DNA of 64,000 nucleotides from Clostridia bacterium (lineage in GTDB: Bacteria > Bacillota > Clostridia > Oscillospirales > CAG-272), in NCBI GenBank assembly GCA_017410065.1, contig JAFQRL010000021.1, forward strand, positions 1 to 64,000, given 5' to 3'. The position numbers and the translations under genes are program-made. The notes beneath the pieces are model-generated. The model made no database searches, had not been told where the DNA came from, and worked only from the letters and a program-made list of their open reading frames with translations. Below are positions 55,887 to 64,000 of the stretch, one piece after another. How positions within the stretch are numbered: position 1 is the stretch's first letter; each line of letters starts with the position of its first letter.

Positions 55887-56969
55887 TTATTGGATGAACA
55901 TCGCATCGCCGAAGGAGAAAAACCTATACCTCTCCCCCACCGCTTGGTGGTAAGCATTCATAGTCTGCTCTTTGCCTGCGAGGGCACTGACGAGCATTAT
56001 GAGGGTGGATTCGGGGAGGTGGAAGTTGGTTATGAGGGCGTCTACGGCTTTGAATTTATAGCCAGGGTAGATGAAGATGCCTGTTTCGCCGCGATAGGGG
56101 CGGAGGGTGCCGTCATCGAGAGAGACGCTTTCAAGAACGCGACAGGCGGTGGTGCCAACGGCAATTATTCTGCCACCGTTTGCGCGGCGGCGGTTGATCT
56201 CGTCTGCGGTGGCAGAGTCTATGTAAAATTGCTCGGCGTGCATTTCGTGGTCGGTTATCTTCTCCGCCTTAACGGGGCGGAAGGTGCCAAGTCCAACGTG
56301 GAGTGTTACCTCGCCGTAGCCCACGCCCTTTGCTTTTATTCTTTCAAGAAGCTCGTCCGTGAAATGAAGGCCTGCTGTCGGAGCGGCAGCAGAGCCCTCC
56401 TCCTTGGCGTAAACGGTCTGATAATCGTTTTTATTCTTCAGCTTTTCGGTGATATAGGGCGGAAGGGGCATATTGCCGATCTCGTCAAGCACGCGATAGA
56501 TGCTATCGTATTTGGTTTTATCGTATTCAAAGCGAACTGTGCGGTTGCCGCCCTCAATTATTGAGGTGACGGTTGCGCGAAGTATGCCGCCAAAGATGAA
56601 GGTTGCGCCCACCTTTGCCCTTTTTCCCGGGCGCACGAGGGTCTCCCACTCGCCGTTTTCCTGCATACGAAGAAGAAGAAGCTCCATATCTCCGCCTGTT
56701 TTTTCGGTCTTACCGAGAAGCCTTGCGGGTATTACCTTCGACGAATTAACCACGAGCATATCCTCTGGGCGAAGATAGTCTATTATATCCTTGAATATTT
56801 TGTGCTCAACCCTGCCCGACTTGCGATCAAGGACCATCAATCTGCATCCGTCGCGCTCGGCGGAGGGCGTTTGCGCTATGAGCTCCTCTGGGAGATCGTA
56901 ATAAAAATCGTGGGTGGTGAGATCGGTTGAAGCTCTTTCGTTCTTTATGATTCCTTCTGTCTTTTCCAT
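55887..56969 (-). CDS. queA: S-adenosylmethionine:tRNA ribosyltransferase-isomerase
   Basis: 360 residues from ATG 56969 (a GTG at 56990 is also possible). Builds epoxyqueuosine on tRNA by transferring the ribosyl part of SAM to preQ1. Motifs: [74 protein letters not shown], and the closing [17 protein letters not shown]. The length agrees with the family (340-360). No other queuosine genes (tgt, queG) are nearby in the window. Confidence 0.96.
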   Translation of the reverse strand: MEKTEGIIKNERASTDLTTHDFYYDLPEELIAQTPSAERDGCRLMVLDRKSGRVEHKIFKDIIDYLRPEDMLVVNSSKVIPARLLGKTEKTGGDMELLLLRMQENGEWETLVRPGKRAKVGATFIFGGILRATVTSIIEGGNRTVRFEYDKTKYDSIYRVLDEIGNMPLPPYITEKLKNKNDYQTVYAKEEGSAAAPTAGLHFTDELLERIKAKGVGYGEVTLHVGLGTFRPVKAEKITDHEMHAEQFYIDSATADEINRRRANGGRIIAVGTTACRVLESVSLDDGTLRPYRGETGIFIYPGYKFKAVDALITNFHLPESTLIMLVSALAGKEQTMNAYHQAVGERYRFFSFGDAMFIQ

Positions 56970-57089
56970 AAACCTCTCACGGCATTTCACCGTGCCTCAT
57001 AAAATGTAATATAGGGAATTTTATTCTTTAATATTATACAACAAACCGAAGCGGTTTTCAAGACATAAAGAGAAAAGAGTTTAATATAT

Positions 57090-57980
57090 ATGAAAAATTT
57101 GAAAAAGCCGATATTCAAAGGAGTTGGCACGGCACTCGTTACGCCGTTTCTTAACGGTGAGGTCGATTATGCCGCCTTCGACAGGCTGATAGAGGAGCAG
57201 ATACGAGGCGGTGCGGATGCGGTCATCGTCGGCGGTACGACAGGCGAGGCGGCAACGCTTGCGCAGGCTGAAAGGTATGCTCTCTACGAGCACGCGGTGA
57301 GGGTCGTTGACGGTCGCACAAAGGTCATTCTCGGCACAGGCACAAACGACACTCGCGCCTGCCTCTCTCACACAAAATTCGCACAAAGCATAGGTGCAGA
57401 CGGCGCGCTTGTGGTGACACCCTATTACAACAAGGGCACCGAGGAGGGCAACTTCAAGCATTATATGAGCATTGCCGACAGCACGGATATTCCCATAATT
57501 CTCTATAACGTTCCATCAAGAACCGGTGTAAACTTAGGTTTACATTTGCTTGAACGCCTCGCCGAGCACCCGAGAATAGTTGGCTTGAAGGAGGCGTCGG
57601 ACAGCACGGACAGACTGGTTTCTCTTAGCGAATTTCGCAACACGCTCCCCATCTATGCAGGAAATGACAGCCAGATATTTCCCGTCATTTCCCTCGGCGG
57701 AGTGGGTGTTATATCTGTTGTGTCGAACATCGTCCCCGATGAGGTAGGGCGGCTTTGCGCTCTTATGCTCTCGGGAGAAGCGGAGGAGGCACTTGATGTC
57801 CAGCTTCGCCTTTTGCCCCTCATCCGCGCGCTATTCCTCGAAACCAACCCTGCCCCGATAAAATACGCTATGGCAAAGCTCGGCAGGATCTCCCCCGAGC
57901 TACGGCTCCCCCTCGCCGAGGTCCGCGACTCCACAAAGCAGGCTGTTGACCGCGAGCTATCAAGGCTTGGAAAAATTTAA
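57090..57980 (+). CDS. dapA: 4-hydroxy-tetrahydrodipicolinate synthase
   Basis: 296 residues. Condenses pyruvate with aspartate semialdehyde in lysine and diaminopimelate synthesis. FKGVGTALVTPFLNG at the N-terminus, GGTTGEAATL (pyruvate site), TPYYNKGTEEG with the catalytic Tyr, NVPSRTGVNL, and the Schiff-base Lys in IVGLKEASDS. Single-gene unit followed by a long imperfect terminator. Confidence 0.96.
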   Translation: MKNLKKPIFKGVGTALVTPFLNGEVDYAAFDRLIEEQIRGGADAVIVGGTTGEAATLAQAERYALYEHAVRVVDGRTKVILGTGTNDTRACLSHTKFAQSIGADGALVVTPYYNKGTEEGNFKHYMSIADSTDIPIILYNVPSRTGVNLGLHLLERLAEHPRIVGLKEASDSTDRLVSLSEFRNTLPIYAGNDSQIFPVISLGGVGVISVVSNIVPDEVGRLCALMLSGEAEEALDVQLRLLPLIRALFLETNPAPIKYAMAKLGRISPELRLPLAEVRDSTKQAVDRELSRLGKI

Positions 57981-57995
57981 AACAAAACTAACGAA

Positions 57996-58047
57996 AAAAG
58001 CCGTGAGCTTACGTGTTATCTTACAGATAGCACAAGCCGCGGCTTTT
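57996..58047 (+). terminator. Terminator after dapA
   Basis: AAAAGCCG...GTTATC-TTACA-GATAGC...CGGCTTTT: a long imperfect stem with A and T tails. The convergent small HTH gene ends 27 bp further, so it may serve both. Confidence 0.78.
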
Positions 58048-58074
58048 CAACTTTTCGTTGAAATTCACTGTATT

Positions 58075-58281
58075 TCAATCTTTTTTATGATATTCTTCAA
58101 AGAGGTCGTTGGGCGTGCAATCAAGAATATCGCATATCGCCTTCAGGTTATCAAACTTTATTCCCGAGGTTTGGTTGTTCACTATCCTATTGAAATTCTG
58201 ATAACTAAGCCCGAGCTGAATATACAACCAATATTTGGTTTTCCCCTTCTCTTCCAGGATTTCCTTTATCCGCAGTTTCAC
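58075..58281 (-). CDS. Small XRE/Cro-type HTH regulator
   Basis: 68 residues, one HTH domain: LRIKEILEEKGKTKYWLYIQ, LGLSYQNFNRIVNNQTSGIK, ending DLFEEYHKKD. Members of this small YozG-like group are stand-alone repressors. It is divergent from the HTH/zinc-ribbon membrane protein, and a dyad lies between them. Confidence 0.88.
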   Translation of the reverse strand: MKLRIKEILEEKGKTKYWLYIQLGLSYQNFNRIVNNQTSGIKFDNLKAICDILDCTPNDLFEEYHKKD

Positions 58282-58335
58282 GAAAGGTGCCTCTTTCTTT
58301 ATTTTTTATTATTTTAATTATACTATAATTTTTTC

Positions 58336-58374
58336 TTGACAAATAGACACTTATATTATATAATGTATACATTA
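58336..58374 (+). promoter_or_regulatory. Promoter with ATGTATACAT dyad
   Basis: TTGACA (58336-58341), 17 bp, TATAAT (58359-58364), followed by the palindrome ATGTATACAT over the start region. The leader to ATG 58491 (~120 nt) repeats TCAACC several times. Confidence 0.8.
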
Positions 58375-58490
58375 GATTTTCTCTGTTTTTGGGAATTTTC
58401 AACCGAAAGTTGTATAATTCAACCGATTTGATATGGATTTTTTCAACCATTCGTGTTATGATAGAATAAAAAACACACAAGGAGAAGTAT

Positions 58491-59459
58491 ATGACACTCG
58501 GAAAAAAGCTTGCTTTTCTCAGAAAGCAAGCAAGTATGACACAGCAGCAGCTTGGGGAAAGGCTCAACCTAAGCGCGCAAGCAGTATCGAAATGGGAAAA
58601 TGATCTAGCGGAGCCGGACCTTACCACATTACGCGCCTTAGCTAATATCTACAAGGTATCTATTGATGAGATACTCAACGTTGATATAGATAATTCAGGC
58701 GCAAGGGTTGCGGTTGATGCCGAACAGGTAGCCGCGGCAGTGAAGGAGACTCTCGACGAGCAGAAGAAAGCAGAGCCTCAAACTCTTGGCTTTTGCAAAA
58801 GATGCGGAGTTGCGATCAATGAAGATAATCTTGGAGCAAAAGAGCCCTTTATGAAGTGCAAGAAATGCCTTGCGATCGAGAGGGTTGAGGCGGTCAAGCG
58901 CAAAGAAGAAGAGGTCCGCAAAAAGGAAGCCGAGATAAGAGCGAAAAAGGCAGAAGCTGCCGATAAGGCAGCAAGGTTTGCAAAAAGGCAGGATGCTATC
59001 AGGTGGCAGCGTACTAAAAGCTTTATCTGGGCAGGTATAGGAGCGGCTCTCTTCCTCGCGATCGGTCTTATTGTTACGTTCTCTGACTACGACTTTTCGC
59101 GTCTCGGGATCACCCTGCTCGGGACCTGTGTGGTGTTTATGTTCATTTCTATGCTGTTCTTTGATACACCCGTTACAAGCGTCGTATCTTATATGTGCTC
59201 GGCATCCATCAAATGGCCCGGTTTAATATTTACGTTTGATTTTGACGGCTTTGCCTGGCTCATCAAAATGAAAATACTCTTTGCGGTTTTGGGCTTCATC
59301 TTCGGTACTATTTGCTCAATACTCGGAATTATACTCGGTCTGATCATTTCACCCTTCGTTTTCCCATACATAATGGTGAAGTTCCACCGAGACATCCGCG
59401 ACGGTGTAGTTGGAGATTATATAGAAGATGCATACGAAATAGAGGCGCAGACCAAGTAA
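58491..59459 (+). CDS. HTH - zinc ribbon - coiled coil - membrane protein
   Basis: 322 residues. XRE HTH at 1-65 (MTQQQLGERLNLSAQAVSKWE), a four-cysteine ribbon near residues 101-126 (CKRCGVAI ... CKKC), a charged coiled coil (~130-170) and about four membrane helices (from KSFIWAGIGAALFLAIGLIV to SILGIILGLIISPFVFPYI). A DNA-binding domain tethered to the membrane suggests a membrane-sensing regulator. An AAGGAG site precedes ATG. The lipoprotein gene follows by 42 bp. Confidence 0.85.
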   Translation: MTLGKKLAFLRKQASMTQQQLGERLNLSAQAVSKWENDLAEPDLTTLRALANIYKVSIDEILNVDIDNSGARVAVDAEQVAAAVKETLDEQKKAEPQTLGFCKRCGVAINEDNLGAKEPFMKCKKCLAIERVEAVKRKEEEVRKKEAEIRAKKAEAADKAARFAKRQDAIRWQRTKSFIWAGIGAALFLAIGLIVTFSDYDFSRLGITLLGTCVVFMFISMLFFDTPVTSVVSYMCSASIKWPGLIFTFDFDGFAWLIKMKILFAVLGFIFGTICSILGIILGLIISPFVFPYIMVKFHRDIRDGVVGDYIEDAYEIEAQTK

Positions 59460-59501
59460 TACTCTTTCTTTGTTATTATATTCCGGAAAGGATACTTTGA
59501 T

Positions 59502-62408
59502 ATGAAAAAACTATTATTTTTACTTATGGCGTTGTTGCTTGCCATCGCGCTTGTTGCGTGCGGTGATAGCAATCCGTATATAGGAGAAAACGGCAATTGG
59601 TGGGTAGAAGGTGAAGATACTGGGGTATCAGCCAAAGGTCCTTCGGGCGAAAGCATCACTGTTTCTGCTGTCAACAAAACCTCATCCCTCAACAACATCG
59701 ATACGTATACAATTGTTTTTTCGGACGGCTCCACGGCAAGTTTTGATGTAATCAACGGAAAAGACGGCACGGGTGTAAGGGTGAGTTCAGTGCAGAAAAC
59801 TGCCGAAAGCGGAAGCGTCGATACGTATACAATAACCTTTTCCGACGGAACAAAAACGACATTTACCGTTACTAATGGAAAAGATGGTGCTGCGGGCAAA
59901 ACGGTTTACATTACATCTATTTCAAAAACGGCTACGAGCGGTTTAACAGATACATATACCATTACTTTCTCAGATGGCACAAAGAAAACCTTCAAGGTAA
60001 CAAATGGCAAGGACGGGCAAACACCCTACATCGGTGATAACGGCAATTGGTGGATTGGTGATGAAGATACCGGCGTAGTAGCCGATTTCTCGGCAGACAA
60101 CAGAATTATCACCGATGGTTTAACCTTTATTGTCACTACAGCCGGGGGCGTTGCAGGTATGGTTGTTGATTCATATAACGGAACCGACTCAGTTGTTAAT
60201 ATCCCTAATTACGTCGGCTCCGTTCCTGTCATTGGAATAACAGAAAATGCATTTCGTGACAATACAAAAATCACCGCCATTTCCCTCTCCAAAAATACAA
60301 CTTGGCTTTACGACTATGTTTTTGAGGGATGTTCATCACTAACGTCAATCGACTTCAACGGCTCACCACTCAAAAATATTCCCTCCTATGCTTTTCAGGG
60401 AACAAAGATCACCGAGCTTGATCTTCCGTCAACTCTAACCACGCTTGAGCCTTATGCATTTTACAAAGCGGAATATCTTTCAAAGGTAAACTTTAACGAT
60501 GCAAAAATAACAGAAATTCCAAATTACGCGTTTAGCGAAACAAGTATAACGGAAATAGCACTTCCCGATACTGTAACGAAGCTTGGCGACAGCGCCTTTG
60601 GACTCTTGAAAGAGATAAACTACGAGAATATAACGCACTTTGGAGATGAGTCAATGGAGCTATACGCAGGCGGATATGTTTATCTCACGAAGGACGTTGA
60701 ATATGTCGGCGATTCTGCTTTTAGAAGCTCATACGTTTTCATTGAGCATGAATCTATCCCAAGCAACTGGGGATCGAATATTGCCGGAAATTATGAGCTC
60801 AATGAAACTGTAATAACGGGCGCTCAAAAAAACGCAAGCTATATCTATAAAAAGAACACAGCTTCTGTGACAGTACACCGATATATAGGTGAAGAAACCA
60901 AAATATCAATTCCTTCAAAAATCGACGGCTTAAATGTTACCAAAATAGGGTATGGTTTTTGCTCTTTAACCGACAATCAGGTTGAAATTCTTGAAGCACT
61001 TGGTATAGTAACAAACGCGCCTTCAACTTGGGGCGATTTAGTAATTCTGGAGGAAGTTGCAATTCCTTCGTCAGTAACAATAATAGATTATGGTACTTTC
61101 GTAAGTTTCGGTACTATGATATTTGTTCCATCTTCGGTAAATAGCATGTGGATTTGGGACGAAAATGACGCGTTCAGCAATTATTTTGCATTTGAATCAA
61201 CTTCATATCCTACGTTTAAATCAGGTTGGGTTGATTCTTCCAGCTCCGTTTCGTCAATCCATTCATACGTAAGGCACGGACTTGGTATTAACAAAAGTAA
61301 AGCATACTATTCATCTACCACGAAAAGCTATTTCTACAAAGAAACAAGTGGCTATTCATACCTCGCATGTATGGATATTACAGCAAAATCACTTACAATT
61401 CCTTCAACCTATTCAACCGGCAAAGTCTACACAATACGCCCACACGCCGTTTTTGGCTTACCAGAGTTAAAAACAGTAATTATAAAGAATGGCATAACAA
61501 AGATACAAGGATATGCTTTCAAATACGTAGATCTTGATTTGGCGGTTATTCCAAGCTCAGTTGTAACAATAAATGCATATGGTTTCAACAATTGCTGCGA
61601 TGAATATTTTTGCGACGCAAGTGAAAAGCCTGCTGAATGGGATAGCTATTGGGCAGGAAGCTCATCTTCTGCGACCATTCACTATGGAAAGAATTCATCA
61701 GAAATGGCAATTTCCAATGACATTCTTTATTACACTAAATCTTCCGCTTCAACATTAGTAAGATACCTTGGAAATTCAAACATGATCATTATTCCCGCAT
61801 CAATTGGAGGACTTCCTGTTACAACGATAGAAAATGGGTTCTATGAGAGTTCCTCTTATGCTACCATTTACATACCAAGTACCGTATCAAAAATCGAGGA
61901 AAGAGCCTTTTATTTCTCCTCGAACAATTATTCTGTTATTTGGTGCGGCAAGACAGCACCCCCATCGGGTTATGCGGAAGGATGGTACTATTCTTCGTAC
62001 AGTTCTAATTATATAACCGTAACCTACGGTGTAAATCTCCCTGCTACTATTAAGCAATATGATAACTTTCTATACACGGAAAGCGATGATGAGGTCATCC
62101 TTTTGAATTATATTGGTAATTCGGGGTCTTTGAAAATTCCGAGAACTATTGAAGGAAAGCTTATAACAACTATTAACTCTGGTTTTTATCAGACAGCTAC
62201 TGCAAGTACAAAATATATTTATATTCCTAAAACTATTACAACCATAAAAGATAAAGCATTTATCAATATGCACTCGTACACAATGTATATTTACTGCGAG
62301 GCAACCTCGATACCTTCGACTTGGGCTTCAAACTTCTATTATAGCAATTATAGCGGAAATACAACAAGTTATAAATCGGTACAAACAGGATACTCTCTTT
62401 CGTATTAG
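59502..62408 (+). CDS. Surface lipoprotein with BspA-like leucine-rich repeats
   Basis: 968 residues. Lipoprotein signal with lipobox ALVAC (Cys at ~20). Residues ~25-190 hold three ~45-residue beta repeats around DTYTITFSDGTKTTFTVTNG and two copies of PYIG(E/D)NGNWW flanking them. The rest is LRR_5/BspA-type repeats, each with an AF-x-G/I-x-I core (ALPDTVTKLGDSAFG, SLSKNTTWLYDYVFEG). BspA-like repeats bind host proteins, cells or other bacteria. Several units include tandem RYLGNSNMIIIPASIGG-type modules. It likely sits on the outer face of the membrane. Confidence 0.92.
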   Translation: MKKLLFLLMALLLAIALVACGDSNPYIGENGNWWVEGEDTGVSAKGPSGESITVSAVNKTSSLNNIDTYTIVFSDGSTASFDVINGKDGTGVRVSSVQKTAESGSVDTYTITFSDGTKTTFTVTNGKDGAAGKTVYITSISKTATSGLTDTYTITFSDGTKKTFKVTNGKDGQTPYIGDNGNWWIGDEDTGVVADFSADNRIITDGLTFIVTTAGGVAGMVVDSYNGTDSVVNIPNYVGSVPVIGITENAFRDNTKITAISLSKNTTWLYDYVFEGCSSLTSIDFNGSPLKNIPSYAFQGTKITELDLPSTLTTLEPYAFYKAEYLSKVNFNDAKITEIPNYAFSETSITEIALPDTVTKLGDSAFGLLKEINYENITHFGDESMELYAGGYVYLTKDVEYVGDSAFRSSYVFIEHESIPSNWGSNIAGNYELNETVITGAQKNASYIYKKNTASVTVHRYIGEETKISIPSKIDGLNVTKIGYGFCSLTDNQVEILEALGIVTNAPSTWGDLVILEEVAIPSSVTIIDYGTFVSFGTMIFVPSSVNSMWIWDENDAFSNYFAFESTSYPTFKSGWVDSSSSVSSIHSYVRHGLGINKSKAYYSSTTKSYFYKETSGYSYLACMDITAKSLTIPSTYSTGKVYTIRPHAVFGLPELKTVIIKNGITKIQGYAFKYVDLDLAVIPSSVVTINAYGFNNCCDEYFCDASEKPAEWDSYWAGSSSSATIHYGKNSSEMAISNDILYYTKSSASTLVRYLGNSNMIIIPASIGGLPVTTIENGFYESSSYATIYIPSTVSKIEERAFYFSSNNYSVIWCGKTAPPSGYAEGWYYSSYSSNYITVTYGVNLPATIKQYDNFLYTESDDEVILLNYIGNSGSLKIPRTIEGKLITTINSGFYQTATASTKYIYIPKTITTIKDKAFINMHSYTMYIYCEATSIPSTWASNFYYSNYSGNTTSYKSVQTGYSLSY

Positions 62409-62448
62409 TTTTTGATTGCAATGGATTTTCAGAAAAGGTGGTTTTTAT

Positions 62449-64000
62449 ATGAAAAAACTATTATTTTTACTTATGGCGTTGTTGCTTGCCATCGCACTTG
62501 TTGCGTGCGGCGAAGATAACAGCAACAGCGGTAACGGCAACGAAACGCCCGATGCAGGCGACACTTGCACACATAAGGACGGCGACGACGACGGCAAGTG
62601 CGACCTCTGCGGCGAGCCTCACGACGACGGACCCGACAAGCCCGCTTGCACTCACAAGGACGGCGACGACGACGGCAAGTGCGACCTTTGCGGCGAGCCT
62701 CACGACGACGGACCGACAGAACTAAAAAAGATCACGGGTGTGACTTTTTCTAATATCACTTATACATACGATGGCAAACAAAAAACAATTGCTGTAAGCG
62801 GCACTCTCCCCACGGGCGTGTCTGTTGATTACACATCCGAAAAGGGCACAGATGCGGGAACCTATAATGCCATAGCAACTCTCAGCGGCGAAGGCTATGA
62901 GACCCTTGTACTTAAAGCGACCTTAACTATCAGCAAGGCTGATATTACGGGAATCGACTTCTCCAACAAGACCGTGGTTTACAACGGAAAAAATCAGAAG
63001 CTTCTCATTTCAGGCACTGCTCCGGACGGCACAAACGTAGAATATAAAAATAACGAAGGAACAGCGGTCGGCACATATAACGCAACTGTTACTATCAGCG
63101 GCAAAAACTACAACACCTTAACACTAACCGCAAAGCTGATCATAAAAAGCGCCTCCTTCGCGGGAATCACCTTTGAGGATTTGACGGTGGTCTATGACGG
63201 AAACGAGCACGAAATAAAAATATCCGGTACGCTTCCGTCGGGCGCTACGGTCTCCTATACCAAGAATAAGGGTACAAAGGTAGGCACGTACGATGCCACC
63301 GCAACGATAAGCTGCGAGGGTTATGAATCTCTCACACTTAATGCTACTTTGACGATAAAAAAGGCACCTATTGTTGCTGAAATTACGCTTGCAGACAAGA
63401 TAGTGGAATATGACACACAGCTTCATTCATTAGAATTGGTTGGTAATATTCCCTCAGGTGCATATGTAAAATACACCTACAATGGCAAAGAGGTGAGCGG
63501 GGTCAGCGAGGTTGGCACTTATACCGTAGTTGCTACCGTTTACGGAGATAATATCGAAACCACGGAGTACACAGCTACTCTTTTGATCATTTCCGTTGAG
63601 GAGCTTCTTCATTCGGTAAACCACAACGGAGTTGTTTATTTCCAAAACAATCTTGATGACAACAAGCTTTATAAGTATGTTGGAGGAAAGGTCGTTAAGG
63701 TCAACAACGATAAGCCCGAATTCTTCTATTCGGACGGCACGAACCTCTATTATTACAGCACCTCCCTCTTCTCTAAGTCTATAAAGAAGATCACCTCGGT
63801 CGGCGTATCTGCCGTGTACTCGGTTTCGGGCGAATATCTTGCAATAGACGGAACGTACGTTTACTGGGCTGTTAATAATACCCTCTTTAAGACCGAGGAA
63901 AACGGCATTTACAGATACGACCTTAGCGGAAATGAAGCTGAGCCCACAAAGATCGCTTCGGTCAAGGCGGCTTATATAAACGTAGTTGGTGACAAGGTCT
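62449..64000 (+). CDS. Surface lipoprotein with MBG-like repeats, 3' end outside window
   Basis: The frame runs open to the window edge (517 residues visible). Lipoprotein signal identical in protein sequence to the previous gene through ALVACG. Two copies of CTHKDGDDDGKCDLCGEPHD follow, a Cys/His/Asp motif that could bind zinc or calcium. Four MBG-type beta modules come next (ITYTYDGKQKTIAVSGTLPTG and similar, each ending GTYNATVTISG-like), about 80 residues each. From about residue 385 WD40-like/DUF5050 beta-propeller repeats begin (NHNGVVYFQNNLDDNKLYKY, DGTNLYYYS). AAAAGGTGG precedes ATG. Confidence 0.9.
   Translation, partial: MKKLLFLLMALLLAIALVACGEDNSNSGNGNETPDAGDTCTHKDGDDDGKCDLCGEPHDDGPDKPACTHKDGDDDGKCDLCGEPHDDGPTELKKITGVTFSNITYTYDGKQKTIAVSGTLPTGVSVDYTSEKGTDAGTYNAIATLSGEGYETLVLKATLTISKADITGIDFSNKTVVYNGKNQKLLISGTAPDGTNVEYKNNEGTAVGTYNATVTISGKNYNTLTLTAKLIIKSASFAGITFEDLTVVYDGNEHEIKISGTLPSGATVSYTKNKGTKVGTYDATATISCEGYESLTLNATLTIKKAPIVAEITLADKIVEYDTQLHSLELVGNIPSGAYVKYTYNGKEVSGVSEVGTYTVVATVYGDNIETTEYTATLLIISVEELLHSVNHNGVVYFQNNLDDNKLYKYVGGKVVKVNNDKPEFFYSDGTNLYYYSTSLFSKSIKKITSVGVSAVYSVSGEYLAIDGTYVYWAVNNTLFKTEENGIYRYDLSGNEAEPTKIASVKAAYINVVGDKV

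Overview
The window looks like a chromosomal segment of an uncultured gut-type Clostridia (Bacillota). The signs are strong AGGAGG-type ribosome binding sites, TTGACA/TATAAT promoters with 17-bp spacing, a PPDK plus pyruvate kinase glycolytic pair, many intracellular glycoside hydrolases without signal peptides, BspA-like leucine-rich-repeat lipoproteins and a yybP-ykoY manganese riboswitch. Most genes have near-balanced base composition, but three stretches are visibly AT-rich and accessory: 1-7.1 kb, 12.4-17 kb and 42.9-44.6 kb.

Layout. 1-7.1 kb (minus) is one six-gene defence operon: an HTH-DUF3990 protein, its partner, a type III restriction subunit, two unrecognised proteins (one possibly HEPN-like, one membrane-anchored) and a type III methyltransferase cut by the window edge. 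7.3-11.5 kb holds an alpha/beta hydrolase, a 212-bp hairpin array, an ABC exporter and cysteine synthase. At 12.0 kb lies tRNA-Arg(CCT). Its last 44 bp recur at 15.95 kb and bracket a 3.9-kb island with a BcgI-like restriction-modification unit (controller-like HTH, nuclease-methylase and specificity subunit, the last two each with a +1 frameshift) and no integrase. A Fic protein follows.

17.6-34.5 kb is a carbohydrate region: GH39, an FAD oxidoreductase, a mannose-6-phosphate isomerase/ROK kinase fusion, pyruvate kinase, GH28 with its AraC regulator, a divergent three-gene operon (clan GH-A-like hydrolase, ceramidase-like protein, unassigned TIM-barrel protein) and a GH2 beta-galactosidase. 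The regulator and the fusion kinase suggest import of plant or host glycans, cytosolic cleavage and entry into glycolysis. A giant DUF4062-like/TPR-like protein and an ECF sigma/anti-sigma pair with a large ectodomain follow.

42.9-44.6 kb holds a ribbon-helix-helix protein and the relics of a polymorphic-toxin cassette with an immunity-like gene. 44.8-55.3 kb is housekeeping: PPDK, amino-acid permease, serine hydrolase, histidine phosphatase, small alarmone synthetase, a Ca2+/Na+ exchanger and MntP behind a Mn2+ riboswitch, and a SHOCT membrane protein. 55.3-55.8 kb carries two more hairpin arrays, one an inverted copy of the 8.4-kb array with compensatory base changes. QueA, DapA, two HTH proteins and two surface lipoproteins that share a nearly identical signal-peptide DNA cassette close the window; the last is cut by the edge.
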